DNA of 64,000 bases. Source: Streptomyces sp. NBC_00620 (GTDB taxonomy: Bacteria > Actinomycetota > Actinomycetes > Streptomycetales > Streptomycetaceae). A model generated the notes under the pieces. It had not been told where the DNA came from and did no database searches. It worked only from the letters and a program-made list of their open reading frames with translations. The stretch spans positions 434,001 through 498,000 of the forward strand of contig NZ_JAPENY010000001.1 in the NCBI RefSeq assembly GCF_026341825.1, in the 5' to 3' direction. The position numbers and the translations under genes are program-made. Positions 36,326 to 46,387 of the stretch are shown here, one piece after another. Each line of letters opens with the position of its first letter. The first letter of the stretch is position 1.

Positions 36326-37534
36326 ATGGCTCTCAACACGTCCGCAGAGGCTCCGCTGCCCGTCGGTGAGGTGTCGCGGCTCATCGGCGGGTGGATCGAC
36401 CGGCTCGGGGCGGTGTGGGTCGAGGGGCAGATCACCCAGTTGTCGCGGCGCCCGGGCGCGGGCGTCGTCTTTCTGACGCTGCGTGACCCGTCGCACGACA
36501 TCTCCGTGAGTGTGACCTGCTACCGGCAGGTGTTCGACGCGGTGGCCGACGTGGTGACCGAGGGCGCCCGTGTCGTCGTACTCGCGAAGCCCGAGTGGTA
36601 TGCGCCGCGGGGGCAGCTGTCGCTGCGGGCCACCGAGATAAAGCCGGTGGGGGTGGGTGAACTGCTCGCCCGTCTGGAGCAGTTGAAGAAGTCCCTTGCC
36701 GCCGAGGGGCTGTTCGCGCCGGACCGCAAGAAGGCGCTGCCCTTCCTGCCGCAGCTCATCGGGCTGGTGTGCGGGCGGGCGTCCGCGGCCGAGCGTGACG
36801 TGCTGGAGAACGCGCGGCACCGCTGGCCCGCCGTCCGCTTCGACGTCCGCAACGTCGCCGTGCAGGGGGTGCACGCCGTGCCGCAGGTCGTGCAGGCCGT
36901 GAAGGACCTGGACGCGATCGAGGACGTCGACGTGATCATCGTGACGCGGGGCGGCGGCAGCGTGGAGGACCTGCTGCCGTTCTCGGACGAGCAGCTCGTG
37001 CGGGCGGTCGCGTCCTGCCGTACGCCCGTCGTGTCGGCCATCGGACACGAACCGGACACCCCGCTGCTCGACTACGTGGCCGACCTGCGCGCGTCCACGC
37101 CGACCGACGCGGCCAAGAAGGTCGTGCCGGACGTCGGCGAGGAGTACGAGCGGGTGCGGCTGCTGCGGGACCGGGCGCGGCGCAGCGTCCATGCCTTCAT
37201 CGACCGCGAGGAGCGCGGCCTGGCGCACGCGCTGGCCCGGCCCTCGATAGAGGATCCGCACCGGATGGTCGACGAGCGGGCGGACCATGTCGCCGCGCTC
37301 CTGGACCGCGGCCGGCGCACGCTCGGCCACCTCCTGGACCGCGCCGACTCGGAGCTGACGCACACCCGCGCGCGCGTGGTGGCCCTCTCCCCCGCCGCGA
37401 CGCTCCAGCGGGGTTACGCGGTGCTGCAGAAGGCCGACGGCCATGTGGTGCGTGACCCGGGCGAGGTGACGGCCGACGAGCCGCTGCGGGCGCGGGTCGC
37501 CGAGGGTGAATTCTCCGTACGAGTCGATGCATAG
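36326..37534 (+). CDS. xseA: Exodeoxyribonuclease VII large subunit
   Basis: 402 residues. The enzyme degrades single-stranded DNA from both ends in complex with many XseB copies. The N-terminal OB-fold ([25 protein letters not shown]) is followed by the catalytic domain with [43 protein letters not shown] and the active-site block [27 protein letters not shown]. The C-terminal coiled-coil that binds XseB and the ending LQRGYAVLQ are complete. xseB follows nine bases later. Confidence 0.96.
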   Translation: MALNTSAEAPLPVGEVSRLIGGWIDRLGAVWVEGQITQLSRRPGAGVVFLTLRDPSHDISVSVTCYRQVFDAVADVVTEGARVVVLAKPEWYAPRGQLSLRATEIKPVGVGELLARLEQLKKSLAAEGLFAPDRKKALPFLPQLIGLVCGRASAAERDVLENARHRWPAVRFDVRNVAVQGVHAVPQVVQAVKDLDAIEDVDVIIVTRGGGSVEDLLPFSDEQLVRAVASCRTPVVSAIGHEPDTPLLDYVADLRASTPTDAAKKVVPDVGEEYERVRLLRDRARRSVHAFIDREERGLAHALARPSIEDPHRMVDERADHVAALLDRGRRTLGHLLDRADSELTHTRARVVALSPAATLQRGYAVLQKADGHVVRDPGEVTADEPLRARVAEGEFSVRVDA

Positions 37535-37543
37535 GGTGGGCGC

Positions 37544-37792
37544 ATGACCAGCAAGGTGGACGAGGCGCTCGGGTACGAGCAGGCGCGGGACGAGCTGATC
37601 GAGGTCGTACGCCGGCTGGAGGCGGGCGGCACGACCTTGGAGGAGTCCCTCGCGCTCTGGGAGCGGGGCGAGGAGCTGGCGAAGGTGTGCCGGCGCTGGC
37701 TGGAGGGGGCGCGGGCGCGGCTGGACGCGGCACTGGCCAAGGAAGAGGGCGAAGGGGACGAGGACGGGGCCGGGGACGGCGCGGAGTCCTAG
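37544..37792 (+). CDS. xseB: Exodeoxyribonuclease VII small subunit
   Basis: 82 residues, the usual size. The family pattern [41 protein letters not shown] is complete. It is two helices that pack on the XseA coiled-coil. The acidic tail [15 protein letters not shown] is an actinobacterial extension. Co-transcribed with xseA. Confidence 0.95.
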   Translation: MTSKVDEALGYEQARDELIEVVRRLEAGGTTLEESLALWERGEELAKVCRRWLEGARARLDAALAKEEGEGDEDGAGDGAES

Positions 37793-37872
37793 TAGCCACG
37801 CTTCCTGTAGGCCCGCTCCCTGGCAAAACAACACCGGTGTCTGTGAAGCGGATCACGATGCCCCACTTTTGG

Positions 37873-37901
37873 TTGAACTTTAAACTTCATCGACGTACTG
37901 T
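37873..37901 (+). promoter_or_regulatory. Vegetative promoter with embedded palindrome
   Basis: TTGAAC (-35), a 17-base spacer and TACTGT (-10) give a good HrdB-type promoter 57 bases before the next start. TGAACTTTAAACTTCA (37874-37889) is a near-perfect palindrome covering the -35 box and spacer, so a repressor bound here would block transcription. Confidence 0.6.
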
Positions 37902-37957
37902 CGTCATTGCCAGCCGATCCCCCCGGATCCGACGCACCCCCTCGAGAAGGTTCAACC

Positions 37958-38548
37958 ATGTCTCTCGTTCTTGACTCCGCTGCCCAGGACCTGCTGTTCC
38001 GCGAGGCCCGCACCGCGAACACCTTCACCGACGAGCCGGTGACCGAGGAGCAGGTGCAGGCGATCTACGACCTGGTCAAGTACGGTCCGACCGCCATGAA
38101 CCAGTCGCCGCTGCGGATCACCCTGGTCCGCTCCGCCGAAGCCCGTGAGCGCCTCGTCGCGCACATGGCCGAGGGCAACCAGCCGAAGACGGCCGCCGCC
38201 CCGCTGGTCGCGATCCTCTCCGCCGACAACGAGTTCCACGAGGAGCTTCCGCAGCTCTTCCCGCACTTCCCCGGCGCCAAGGGCCTCTTCGACGGCTCGC
38301 GCGAGGCCCGTGAGCAGTCGGCCACCCTGAACGCCGCCCTCCAGTCCGCGTACTTCATCATCGGTGTCCGCGCCGCCGGACTGGCCGCGGGCCCGATGGG
38401 CGGCTTCGACGCCACCGGTGTCCAGAAGGAGTTCCTGGACGACGACCACACCCCGCTGATGATCGTCAACATCGGCCGGCCGGGCGAGGACGCGTGGTTC
38501 CCGCGTGGGCCGCGCCTGGAGAGCGAGCGGGTCATCACGACCGTCTGA
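37958..38548 (+). CDS. Nitroreductase family protein, malonic semialdehyde reductase-like (RutE type)
   Basis: 196 residues from an ATG preceded by GAGAAGG. It fits the FMN-dependent oxidoreductases related to RutE/HadB: RTANTFTDEPVTEEQVQAIYDLVKYGPTAMNQSPLRI contains the FMN-binding Arg and the NQSP loop, and AGLAAGPMGGFD is the C-terminal FMN contact. RutE reduces malonic semialdehyde to 3-hydroxypropionate in pyrimidine breakdown. No other rut genes are nearby, so the physiological substrate is open. A palindrome overlaps its promoter. Confidence 0.82.
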   Translation: MSLVLDSAAQDLLFREARTANTFTDEPVTEEQVQAIYDLVKYGPTAMNQSPLRITLVRSAEARERLVAHMAEGNQPKTAAAPLVAILSADNEFHEELPQLFPHFPGAKGLFDGSREAREQSATLNAALQSAYFIIGVRAAGLAAGPMGGFDATGVQKEFLDDDHTPLMIVNIGRPGEDAWFPRGPRLESERVITTV

Positions 38549-38567
38549 TGCGGTTGTAGCCAGTTGC

Positions 38568-38605
38568 GGAGAAGGGCCCCGGCGATATCGCCGGGGCCCT
38601 TCTCC
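38568..38605. terminator. Perfect 38-bp bidirectional terminator hairpin
   Basis: GGAGAAGGGCCCCGGCGAT runs straight into its exact reverse complement, ending in CCCTTCTCC. It lies between two convergent genes and should stop transcription from both sides. Confidence 0.85.
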
Positions 38606-38610
38606 TACTT

Positions 38611-38663
38611 GCACGCGGGGGTTACGTCGTCTTCCTGCACGCAGGGGCGCTTACGTCGTCTTC
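38611..38663. repeat. Tandem repeat spanning the stop codon of the DUF4245 gene
   Basis: GCACGC(G/A)GGG followed by TTACGTCGTCTTC occurs at 38611-38634 and again, with a few extra bases, at 38637-38663. The second copy contains the last codons and TAA stop of the DUF4245 gene (in reverse). The first copy duplicates that 3' end in the intergenic space. Confidence 0.75.
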
Positions 38664-39169
38664 AGGGCCTGCGCCATCTTCGTCAGCTGTCCGAACGACG
38701 CCGTCCCCGTCACGACCGTCGTGGAGTCCTCGCCCTTGAGCACGAGGGCGTCGTACTTCGCACCCTCGTACCGCTGCCACGTCTGGTCCCCGATGCGCTG
38801 GGTGGCCTTCGTCTCCTCGGCGCCCTGGCTGGCCGTGTCGATGAACGCGGCCGGCTTCTCGGTGGACTGCTCGACCGCCACGTACTGGCCGTCGGGGTCG
38901 TGGAAGCCCAGGTGCCAGGCGTCGAACTCCGAGCCGTCGTAACGCACCGACGTCGCCTTCCACTCCGTGGGCAGCCCCTCGGGCGCCGCCACGGGATAGC
39001 TCGCCGCACGGCGGGCCGTGAGCAGCTCGACGCGGTAGTCGACACGCTTGAGCTCGGGTTCGGAGTCGTCGTGCGGGATGAACACGTAGATGACGCCTGC
39101 CACCAGCGCGATGACGCCCAGGGAGAGGATCATGTCCCGGACCGACTGCTTGCCTTTCGTACCTGCCAC
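38651..39169 (-). CDS. DUF4245 membrane-anchored protein
   Basis: 172 residues. One N-terminal membrane helix ([20 protein letters not shown]) anchors an extracytoplasmic domain of about 140 residues: [39 protein letters not shown] ... [29 protein letters not shown]. This fits DUF4245, a family found in actinobacteria beside glpX. Function unknown. Divergent from glpX, with which it shares a 126-base promoter region. Confidence 0.85.
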   Translation of the reverse strand: MAGTKGKQSVRDMILSLGVIALVAGVIYVFIPHDDSEPELKRVDYRVELLTARRAASYPVAAPEGLPTEWKATSVRYDGSEFDAWHLGFHDPDGQYVAVEQSTEKPAAFIDTASQGAEETKATQRIGDQTWQRYEGAKYDALVLKGEDSTTVVTGTASFGQLTKMAQALKTT

Positions 39170-39295
39170 GTCCCTATCGTCGCAGGTACCCTGGCCTGCT
39201 CATCCGTGGGGTCCCCTGCTCATTCTGTCGGCCTAACGATAGAGTCGGGGGCACACCCTCATCCGGCCGTCGTCGTATCAGAAAGGTGCGTCTCG

Positions 39296-40327
39296 ATGAC
39301 CGAGCATCATCTGCCGTCCGAACTCGAGGTCCCCGCCGAGGCCCCCGACCGAAATCTCGCCCTGGAACTCGTCAGGGTCACCGAAGCAGCCGCGATGGCC
39401 GCGGGCCGCTGGGTCGGCCGCGGCGACAAGCTCGGCGCCGACGGTGCCGCCGTGCGTGCCATGCGGACCCTCGTCTCCACCGTCTCGATGAACGGCGTCG
39501 TCGTCATCGGTGAGGGCGAGAAGGACGAGGCCCCGATGCTCTTCAACGGGGAGCGTGTGGGTGACGGGACCGGCGCCGAGGTCGACATCGCCGTCGACCC
39601 GATCGACGGAACCACCCTCACCGCGAAGGGCATGACGAACGCGATCGCCGTGCTCGCCGCCGCCGACCGAGGCACCATGTTCGACCCGTCCGCGGTCTTC
39701 TACATGGACAAGCTGGTCACCGGCCCGGAAGCCGCCGACTTCGTCGACATCAACGCGCCCGTGTCGGTGAACATCCGCCGGGTCGCCAAGGCCAAGAAGT
39801 CCTCCCCCGAGGACGTCACCGTCTGCATCCTCGACCGGCCCCGCCACGACGGGATCATCAAAGAGATCCGCGAGACCGGCGCCCGGATCAAGCTGATCTC
39901 CGACGGCGACGTCGCGGGCTCGATCCTGGCCCTGCGCGAGGGCACCGGTATCGACCTGCTCCTCGGCATCGGCGGCACGCCCGAGGGCATCATCTCGGCC
40001 TGCGCCGTGAAGTGCCTGGGCGGCACCATCCAGGGCAAGTTGTGGCCCAAGGACGACGACGAGAAGCAGCGCGCGCTGGACGCGGGCCACGACCTCGACC
40101 GTGTCCTGTACACGGACGACCTGGTCTCCGGCGAGAACGTCTTCTTCGTCGCCACCGGCATCACGGACGGCGAGCTGCTGCGGGGCGTTCGGTATCGCGC
40201 CGAGACCGCTACGACCGAGTCGATCGTCATGCGGTCCAAGTCCGGGACGGTTCGGCGGATCACGTCGGAGCACCGGCTGAGCAAGCTGCGGGCGTACAGC
40301 GCGATCGACTTCGACCGAGCGAAGTAG
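39296..40327 (+). CDS. glpX: Class II fructose-1,6-bisphosphatase
   Basis: 343 residues from an ATG with an AAAGGT box; the frame extends upstream but only as antisense of DUF4245. The metal-binding motifs are intact: [11 protein letters not shown] and [12 protein letters not shown], then [10 protein letters not shown] and [16 protein letters not shown]. It hydrolyses fructose 1,6-bisphosphate in gluconeogenesis. It is probably the main FBPase of the organism, since no class I enzyme is in the window. Confidence 0.96.
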   Translation: MTEHHLPSELEVPAEAPDRNLALELVRVTEAAAMAAGRWVGRGDKLGADGAAVRAMRTLVSTVSMNGVVVIGEGEKDEAPMLFNGERVGDGTGAEVDIAVDPIDGTTLTAKGMTNAIAVLAAADRGTMFDPSAVFYMDKLVTGPEAADFVDINAPVSVNIRRVAKAKKSSPEDVTVCILDRPRHDGIIKEIRETGARIKLISDGDVAGSILALREGTGIDLLLGIGGTPEGIISACAVKCLGGTIQGKLWPKDDDEKQRALDAGHDLDRVLYTDDLVSGENVFFVATGITDGELLRGVRYRAETATTESIVMRSKSGTVRRITSEHRLSKLRAYSAIDFDRAK

Positions 40328-40437
40328 CTCCGCGGAGGCGCTCCGCTGGTTTCGCCGGGTCACTGCGGATCGTACGTACCTGCGGGTCCACTGTGGCTGG
40401 TCGCGCAGTTCCCCGCGCCCCTAAAGATCAAAAGACC

Positions 40438-40470
40438 AAGGGGCGCCCCTTGTGCGGAGGGGCGCCCCTT
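40438..40470. terminator. Bidirectional terminator between glpX and the WhiB gene
   Basis: AAGGGGCGCCCC and GGGGCGCCCCTT form a perfect 12-bp stem with a nine-base loop, flanked by A- and T-rich short runs, between two convergent genes. Confidence 0.8.
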
Positions 40471-40485
40471 TCTCGTGTGTGCCGG

Positions 40486-40863
40486 TCAGCCGGCCGCCGC
40501 TATCGACCCCGTCGGGCGTGTGGCCTTCTTGAGTTCGAGGTCGCGGCGGCGGCGGCGGGCGAGGACCACTCGGCGTTCGGCGGCGGTGAGGCCGCCCCAG
40601 ACGCCGTAGGGCTCGGGTTGCAGGAGTGCGTGTTCGCGGCACTCGACCATGACCGGGCAGCGCGCGCAGACCCGCTTCGCCGCCTCCTCACGGGAGAGGC
40701 GGGCGGCGGTGGGTTCCTTGGAGGGTGCGAAGAACAGGCCTGCCTCGTCCCGTCGGCACACGGCCTCCGTGTGCCACGGGGCTTCCTGATCCCTGTCCCG
40801 CACTGGCGCCCGCTGGGCCGGAACGGCAGCTACCTGCAGGGACTGATGCGGCGGTTGCAGCAC
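40486..40863 (-). CDS. wblI: WhiB-family iron-sulfur transcription factor
   Basis: 125 residues from a GTG with AGGAG upstream. The four cluster cysteines are in EAVCRRDE and RVCARCPVMVEC. The GVWGG turn and basic RRVVLARRRRRDLELKK DNA-binding tail follow. Wbl proteins carry a 4Fe-4S cluster, bind the primary sigma factor and control development or redox responses. The name wblI rests on my recollection that the glpX-adjacent wbl gene of S. coelicolor is wblI. The family call is much more certain than the symbol. Confidence 0.85.
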   Translation of the reverse strand: MLQPPHQSLQVAAVPAQRAPVRDRDQEAPWHTEAVCRRDEAGLFFAPSKEPTAARLSREEAAKRVCARCPVMVECREHALLQPEPYGVWGGLTAAERRVVLARRRRRDLELKKATRPTGSIAAAG

Positions 40864-41071
40864 GGTCTACTCCTGACGACGGCTTCGCGAGCGTGCTGAG
40901 CGCCGCGGGAAGTCCGCAGCGCCCTCCAAGAGACGATGCAGCAAGGCCTACCCGCTGTGCGCGCGCCTATGCACTGTGTTCCGAACCCGGGAATTCTCGT
41001 CACCGGCCGACCTCGTACCGCGCTCACGGGGCTGGACCAATTCGCCGCGGGAGCCGTCGAATTCACATGTG

Positions 41072-41788
41072 TCAACGGTCCAGGTGCTTGCGCAAACTCT
41101 TGTCCAGCTTGTCCGACACCCGGTCCGTCACGCGTTCGAGGATGTCCGCGATCAGCTTGCCCCGCTTGGGCTTCGCCTCGACGTTGCCCAGTACGGCGAG
41201 GCCGTCCACATAGATCACGGGTGCGTCGGGATCACCCGAATCCAGCGTGTCCACCTCGAAGTTGCCGAGCACACCGGCGCCGCTGCCCCGCAGTGACACG
41301 TTCTCCGGAACGCGGATCTCCACGTTGCCGAAGACCGAGACCGCCTTGATCACGACCTGCTGGTACTCGAAGATCGCCTCGGTGAGGTCTATCTCGATGC
41401 TGCCGAAGACCGAGTACGCGTGGATGCGGCGGCCCGCGCGCCAGCGGCCCTTGCGGACGGCGGCGCTGAAGACCGCCACCACGTGGTGATCGGCCTCCAG
41501 CGGGATGGCGCCCGCGGTGGGGCGGTTGGGAGCGATCGTGTACGCGGGGGTCGCGCGGGGCCCGTGGGCCGCGGGCAGGTCCCGTACGAACTGGTCGAGC
41601 TCGCCCACGGTCTTCGTGGCCAGCACCCCTTCCACGCGCTCGGAGTGCTCCTCGGCGGTGAGGCGCCCCTCCGCGAGGGCATCACGCAGGATGTCGGTGA
41701 TCCGGTCACGGTCGGCGTCCGAGGCACGGAGCTCGGTCCGCTCCGGCGGCGCGGGGACTGTCGGGTCGGGGCGCTTCTGAAGGTCCAC
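41072..41788 (-). CDS. DUF1707 domain protein with LiaF-like C-terminus
   Basis: 238 residues. The N-terminal DUF1707 (about 18-70) is RASDADRDRITDILRDALAEGRLTAEEHSERVEGVLATKTVGELDQFVRDLP, a helical domain common in actinobacterial envelope-linked proteins. The C-terminal half is a right-handed beta arrangement with repeating FG(N/S)(V/I)EI units (YSVFGSIEIDL, VSVFGNVEIRVP, AGVLGNFEVD, LAVLGNVEA), like the cell-wall-active antibiotic response domain of LiaF/VraT. It has no membrane segment. Probably an envelope-stress regulator component, by analogy only. Confidence 0.8.
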   Translation of the reverse strand: MDLQKRPDPTVPAPPERTELRASDADRDRITDILRDALAEGRLTAEEHSERVEGVLATKTVGELDQFVRDLPAAHGPRATPAYTIAPNRPTAGAIPLEADHHVVAVFSAAVRKGRWRAGRRIHAYSVFGSIEIDLTEAIFEYQQVVIKAVSVFGNVEIRVPENVSLRGSGAGVLGNFEVDTLDSGDPDAPVIYVDGLAVLGNVEAKPKRGKLIADILERVTDRVSDKLDKSLRKHLDR

Positions 41789-41989
41789 GGCAACAGCGTA
41801 CCCAAACGCGATAGATCGCGACTACCCCTTCTCGCGAGCTGTGGAAAACCGTCCGGCCGACCGCTCGGCCATCCGTCCGGAACTCGAACTGAGCCTTACC
41901 TCACAAGCCCGCTGTCCGTGCCAGGTTCTACGCTGGTGGACGCTGCCAATGGAGGCATGCCGCTGTCTGTCGAGTGAGGAATGGGCGAG

Positions 41990-43657
41990 ATGCCTGAGTT
42001 CGCGTACACCGATCTGCTCCCCCAGGGAGAGGACACCACTCCGTACCGGCTGGTGACCTCCGAGGGTGTTTCCACCTTCGACGCCGACGGGCGGACGTTC
42101 CTCAAGGTCGAGCCGGAGGCGCTGCGCAAGCTCGCCGAAGAGGCCATCCACGACATCCAGCACTATCTGCGGCCCGCTCACCTGGCGCAGCTGCGGCGGA
42201 TCATCGACGACCCGGAGGCGTCGAGCAACGACAAGTTCGTCGCGCTCGACCTCCTGAAGAACGCGAACATCGCGGCCGCCGGCGTCCTCCCCATGTGCCA
42301 GGACACCGGCACGGCGATCGTCATGGGCAAGCGCGGGCAGAACGTGCTCACCGAGGGCGGCGACGAGTCGGCCCTGAGCCGCGGCATCTACGACGCGTAC
42401 CTGAACCTGAACCTGCGCTACTCGCAGATGGCTCCGCTCACCATGTGGGAGGAGAAGAACACCGGCTCGAACCTCCCGGCGCAGATCGAGCTGTACGCGA
42501 CGGACGGCGGCGCGTACAAGTTCCTGTTCATGGCCAAGGGCGGCGGCTCGGCGAACAAGTCGTTCCTCTACCAGGAGACGAAGGCCGTTCTGAACGAGGC
42601 CTCCATGATGAAGTTCCTGGAGGAGAAGATCCGTTCGCTGGGCACGGCCGCGTGCCCGCCGTACCACCTGGCGATCGTGGTCGGCGGTACGAGCGCGGAG
42701 TACGCCCTGAAGACGGCGAAGTACGCGTCCGCGCACTACCTGGACGAGATTCCGGCCGAGGGTTCCGAGCTCGGGCACGGCTTCCGGGACAAGGACCTGG
42801 AAGAGAAGGTCTTCGAGCTGACGCAGCGGATCGGGATCGGGGCGCAGTTCGGGGGCAAGTACTTCTGCCACGACGTACGCGTGGTCCGCCTCCCCCGCCA
42901 CGGCGCGTCCTGCCCGGTCGCCATCGCCGTGTCCTGCTCGGCCGACCGGCAGGCGGTCGCGAAGATCACCGCCGAGGGCGTCTTCCTGGAGCAGCTGGAG
43001 ACGGACCCGGCGCGCTTCCTGCCGGAGACGACCGACGAGCACCTCGAGTCCGACGGTGACGTCGTCAAGATCGACCTCAACCAGCCGATGGACGACATCC
43101 TCGCCGAGCTGACGAAGTACCCGGTGAAGACCCGGCTCTCCCTCTCCGGCCCGCTCGTCGTGGCGCGCGACATCGCGCACGCCAAGATCAAGGAGCGGCT
43201 GGACGCGGGCGAGGAGATGCCGCAGTACCTGAAGGACCACCCGGTGTACTACGCCGGTCCCGCCAAGACCCCCGAGGGGTACGCGTCCGGTTCCTTCGGT
43301 CCGACGACGGCCGGCCGCATGGACTCCTACGTCGAGCAGTTCCAGGCGGCGGGCGGTTCCAAGGTGATGCTCGCCAAGGGCAACCGGTCCGCGCAGGTCA
43401 CCAACGCGTGTGACGCGCACGGCGGTTTCTACCTCGGATCGATCGGCGGCCCGGCGGCCCGGCTCGCCCAGGACTGCATCAAGAAGGTCGAGGTCGTCGA
43501 GTACGAGGAGCTCGGCATGGAGGCCGTCTGGAAGATCGAGGTGGAGGACTTCCCGGCGTTCGTCGTGGTCGACGACAAGGGGAACGACTTCTTCCAGGAT
43601 CCGGCGCCCGCGCCGACGTTCACGTCGATTCCGGTGCGCGGGCCGGGTCTGGTGTGA
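41990..43657 (+). CDS. Class I (4Fe-4S) fumarate hydratase
   Basis: 555 residues starting [22 protein letters not shown] 41990 has GAGG at good spacing, unlike the ATG three codons upstream. It interconverts fumarate and malate in the TCA cycle. Cluster and active-site features include [58 protein letters not shown] and [26 protein letters not shown]. It is the oxygen-sensitive counterpart of the class II enzyme fumC 1.2 kb downstream. Having both is usual in Streptomyces and lets fumarase activity persist when iron or redox state changes. Confidence 0.95.
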   Translation: MPEFAYTDLLPQGEDTTPYRLVTSEGVSTFDADGRTFLKVEPEALRKLAEEAIHDIQHYLRPAHLAQLRRIIDDPEASSNDKFVALDLLKNANIAAAGVLPMCQDTGTAIVMGKRGQNVLTEGGDESALSRGIYDAYLNLNLRYSQMAPLTMWEEKNTGSNLPAQIELYATDGGAYKFLFMAKGGGSANKSFLYQETKAVLNEASMMKFLEEKIRSLGTAACPPYHLAIVVGGTSAEYALKTAKYASAHYLDEIPAEGSELGHGFRDKDLEEKVFELTQRIGIGAQFGGKYFCHDVRVVRLPRHGASCPVAIAVSCSADRQAVAKITAEGVFLEQLETDPARFLPETTDEHLESDGDVVKIDLNQPMDDILAELTKYPVKTRLSLSGPLVVARDIAHAKIKERLDAGEEMPQYLKDHPVYYAGPAKTPEGYASGSFGPTTAGRMDSYVEQFQAAGGSKVMLAKGNRSAQVTNACDAHGGFYLGSIGGPAARLAQDCIKKVEVVEYEELGMEAVWKIEVEDFPAFVVVDDKGNDFFQDPAPAPTFTSIPVRGPGLV

Positions 43658-43667
43658 TCCTGTGACG

Positions 43668-43702
43668 GACGCCCGCCCCTGATTGGTGCAGGGGCGGGCG
43701 TC
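43668..43702. terminator. Bidirectional terminator after class I fumarase
   Basis: GACGCCCGCCCCTG and CAGGGGCGGGCGTC form a perfect 14-bp stem around a seven-base loop, followed by GTTT, between convergent genes. Confidence 0.85.
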
Positions 43703-43721
43703 GTTTCGGTTCAGGTCCTGA

Positions 43722-44228
43722 TCAGCCGGCGCAGATGGTGAAGCTGACCGTGTCGCCGTTGTTGACGATCTTCGGGGCGTGCGGGGACACACCGATCACC
43801 GAGCCCGGCTTGCAGCCCTTGACGGACTTCTTGGTGACGGTGCCGAGCTTCGTCTGGGTCTTCACGAGGTACGACTTGGCCCCCTCCAGGCTCCAGCCGG
43901 CGAAGTCGATCGGGATGGTCGGATCGGTGCCGTAGAGCATGGTGGTGGCGTCGCTGCCGGTGGCCGTGGGGCTCGCCGCCGGCTTCGCGTCGCCGCCCGC
44001 GACCGAGGTGGCCAGGGCCGTCCCGCCGCCCGCCGCGATGAGGGCGGCGGCGACGGCGGCGATGCCGACGGTCCGCCTGCGCCGGGTGCGGCGCAGGATC
44101 TGGGGCGCGTCGAAGTCGGGCGACTCGGCGGAGTTGGCGTACTGGTTCATGGCGTTCATCAGTTCCTCTTCGAATGGTGAGGCGAATGGTGAACAGCCGG
44201 AAGGCCGTGCGTCGCCGTACGAGGTCAT
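43722..44228 (-). CDS. Membrane protein with PASTA-like domain, partner of SigE-family sigma factor
   Basis: 168 residues. Its ATG overlaps the sigma-factor stop (ATGA). The cytoplasmic N-terminus (about 1-50) has LMNAMNQYANSAESPDFDAPQILRRTRRRR, one membrane helix follows (VGIAAVAAALIAAGGGTALA), then a Pro/Thr-rich linker. The C-terminal domain (about 105-168) reads IPIDFAGWSLEGAKSYLVKTQTKLGTVTKKSVKGCKPGSVIGVSPHAPKIVNNGDTVSFTICAG in order, which looks like one PASTA domain stapled by two cysteines. By position it is the likely anti-sigma or sensor partner. No ZAS zinc motif is present. Confidence 0.7.
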   Translation of the reverse strand: MTSYGDARPSGCSPFASPFEEELMNAMNQYANSAESPDFDAPQILRRTRRRRTVGIAAVAAALIAAGGGTALATSVAGGDAKPAASPTATGSDATTMLYGTDPTIPIDFAGWSLEGAKSYLVKTQTKLGTVTKKSVKGCKPGSVIGVSPHAPKIVNNGDTVSFTICAG

Positions 44229-44740
44229 CGGATTCCTTCCGTTTGCTGTCGGGGTGTTGGGGCGGAGAGTGCGGGGAACTGGCTTCTGAGCTTCTCGATC
44301 CCCCGGGCCAGCTGGGAGCGCACCGTGCTCGGTGAGATGTCCAGGTCGGCCGCGATCTCGGCGTCGGAGAGGTCGTGGAAGTACCGCAGCACCACGACCG
44401 TCCGCATCCGCATGGGCAGTTGCTGCAGCGCGCGCACCAACTGGTCCCTGCTGTCGACCTGTCCGTACTCGTCGCCGGGTGCGGCCCGGTCGGGGCCGTC
44501 CGCCTGCGGAACCGTGCGGCGGAAGCGGCGCCAGCGGTCGTTGGCCAGGTTCACCATGATCCGCCGCACATAGGCGTCCGGGGCGTCCTTGGCGGAGACC
44601 GTGCGCCACTTGCGGCAGGCCCGCTCCAGGGTCTCCTGGACCAGGTCCTCGGCCGCGTCCCGGTTGCCCGTCAGGACGAGTGCGCCCCGGAACAGCGCGG
44701 CCGACCGGGCGGCGACGAAACCGTCGAAGTCCGTCTCCAC
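44225..44740 (-). CDS. SigE-family ECF RNA polymerase sigma factor
   Basis: 171 residues from a GTG with GGGGGGAAG upstream. Region 2 is [38 protein letters not shown], with the core-binding DLVQE. Region 4 is [44 protein letters not shown]. This is the small actinobacterial SigE family (ECF41/50-like in size). It should direct polymerase to a small regulon, with the downstream membrane protein as modulator. It lies between the two fumarase genes on the opposite strand. Confidence 0.93.
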   Translation of the reverse strand: METDFDGFVAARSAALFRGALVLTGNRDAAEDLVQETLERACRKWRTVSAKDAPDAYVRRIMVNLANDRWRRFRRTVPQADGPDRAAPGDEYGQVDSRDQLVRALQQLPMRMRTVVVLRYFHDLSDAEIAADLDISPSTVRSQLARGIEKLRSQFPALSAPTPRQQTEGIR

Positions 44741-44886
44741 ACGCTTCCCCCCTTCCTGTCACCCCTCCTCGACGCGAACACCCCTTCGTCTGCTGCACGA
44801 CCGCCATGAGACCTGGGTCACACAAGAGCGGCACCCGGGTGGCCGAGCGCCCGGAACATCCCCACCGTCCCGATCGCTATACGGGC

Positions 44887-46272
44887 ATGAGCGAATACCG
44901 CATCGAGCACGACTCCATGGGCGAGGTACGCGTCCCGGCGGACGCCAAGTGGCGGGCCCAGACGCAGCGGGCCGTGGAGAACTTCCCGATCTCCGGCCAG
45001 CGCATCGAGCGCGCCCACATCGAGGCGCTCGCCCGGATCAAGGGCGCCGCGGCCCGGGTGAACGCGCGTCTCGGTGTGCTCGACAAGGACATCGCCGAGG
45101 CGATCCAGGAAGCAGCGGGCGAGGTCGCGGAGGGGCGGTGGGACGAGCACTTCCCCGTCGACGTGTTCCAGACCGGGTCCGGGACCTCGTCCAACATGAA
45201 CACCAACGAGGTCATCGCCACCCTCGCCACCGAGCGGCTTGGCCGGGACGTGCACCCCAACGACCACGTCAACGCCTCCCAGTCCTCCAACGACGTCTTC
45301 CCCTCGTCCATCCACATCGCGGCCACCGCCGCCGTCACCCGCGACCTGATCCCCGCCCTGGAGCATCTGACGGCGGCCCTGGAGCGCAAGTCCGAGGAGT
45401 TCGCCGACGTCGTGAAGTCGGGGCGGACGCACCTCATGGACGCCACGCCCGTCACGCTGGGCCAGGAGTTCGGCGGGTACGCCGCCCAGGTGCGGTACGG
45501 CGTCGAGCGGCTGAACGCCTCCCTCCCCCGGCTCGCCGAGCTGCCGCTGGGCGGCACCGCCGTCGGCACCGGCATCAACACACCCCCCGGTTTCTCCGCC
45601 GCCGTCATCGAGGAGGTCGCCCGCACCACCGGGCTGCCGCTGACCGAGGCGCGCGACCACTTCGAGGCGCAGGGCGCGCGGGACGGGATCGTCGAGACCA
45701 GCGGGCAGCTGCGGACCATCGCCGTGGGCCTCACGAAGATCGCCAACGACCTGCGGTGGATGGCCTCAGGGCCGCGCACGGGCCTCTCCGAGATCAGCCT
45801 CCCCGACCTCCAGCCCGGCTCCTCGATCATGCCCGGCAAGGTCAACCCGGTGATCCCGGAGGCCGTGCTGATGGTCGCCGCACAGGTCGTCGGGAACGAC
45901 GCGACCGTGGCGACGGCGGGCGCGGCGGGCAACTTCGAGCTCAACGTCATGCTCCCGGTGATCGCCAGGAACGTACTGGAGTCGATCCGGCTGCTCGCCA
46001 ACGTGTCCCGGCTGCTCGCCGACCGGACCGTCGACGGGATCGTCGCGCACCGCGAACGGGCCCGGGAGTACGCCGAGTCGTCACCGTCCGTCGTCACCCC
46101 GCTGAACAAGTACATCGGGTACGAGGAGGCCGCCAAGGTCGCCAAGAAGGCGCTCGCGGAACGGAAGACGATTCGCCAGGTCGTCCTGGAGTCGGGGTAC
46201 GTGGAGCGGGGCGATCTGACGGTCGAGCAGCTGGACCAGGCCTTGGATGTCCTGCGGATGACGCGTCCGTAA
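44887..46272 (+). CDS. fumC: Class II fumarate hydratase
   Basis: 461 residues. It is the iron-independent TCA-cycle fumarase. Signature [11 protein letters not shown] is intact, as are [34 protein letters not shown] and [16 protein letters not shown] with the catalytic His. No clear ribosome-binding site precedes the ATG. A TATACG string lies just upstream, so the transcript may be short-leadered. Confidence 0.96.
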   Translation: MSEYRIEHDSMGEVRVPADAKWRAQTQRAVENFPISGQRIERAHIEALARIKGAAARVNARLGVLDKDIAEAIQEAAGEVAEGRWDEHFPVDVFQTGSGTSSNMNTNEVIATLATERLGRDVHPNDHVNASQSSNDVFPSSIHIAATAAVTRDLIPALEHLTAALERKSEEFADVVKSGRTHLMDATPVTLGQEFGGYAAQVRYGVERLNASLPRLAELPLGGTAVGTGINTPPGFSAAVIEEVARTTGLPLTEARDHFEAQGARDGIVETSGQLRTIAVGLTKIANDLRWMASGPRTGLSEISLPDLQPGSSIMPGKVNPVIPEAVLMVAAQVVGNDATVATAGAAGNFELNVMLPVIARNVLESIRLLANVSRLLADRTVDGIVAHRERAREYAESSPSVVTPLNKYIGYEEAAKVAKKALAERKTIRQVVLESGYVERGDLTVEQLDQALDVLRMTRP

Positions 46273-46375
46273 CGGCGCAGAGCCTCCGAAAAACGCCTGA
46301 TGACACCTCCGTTACGTCATGTGCCGGTTGGGGAGAACCGTGACGCTCGCCGCAGCGTCGTATGCCCTGGGCACC

Positions 46376-46387
46376 TAATATCTGGTC
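46376..46387 (+). promoter_or_regulatory. -10 box of a predicted leaderless promoter
   Basis: TAATAT, a near-consensus -10 element, is followed by six bases and the ATG at 46388, without any ribosome-binding site. This is the clearest leaderless signal in the window. Confidence 0.6.
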
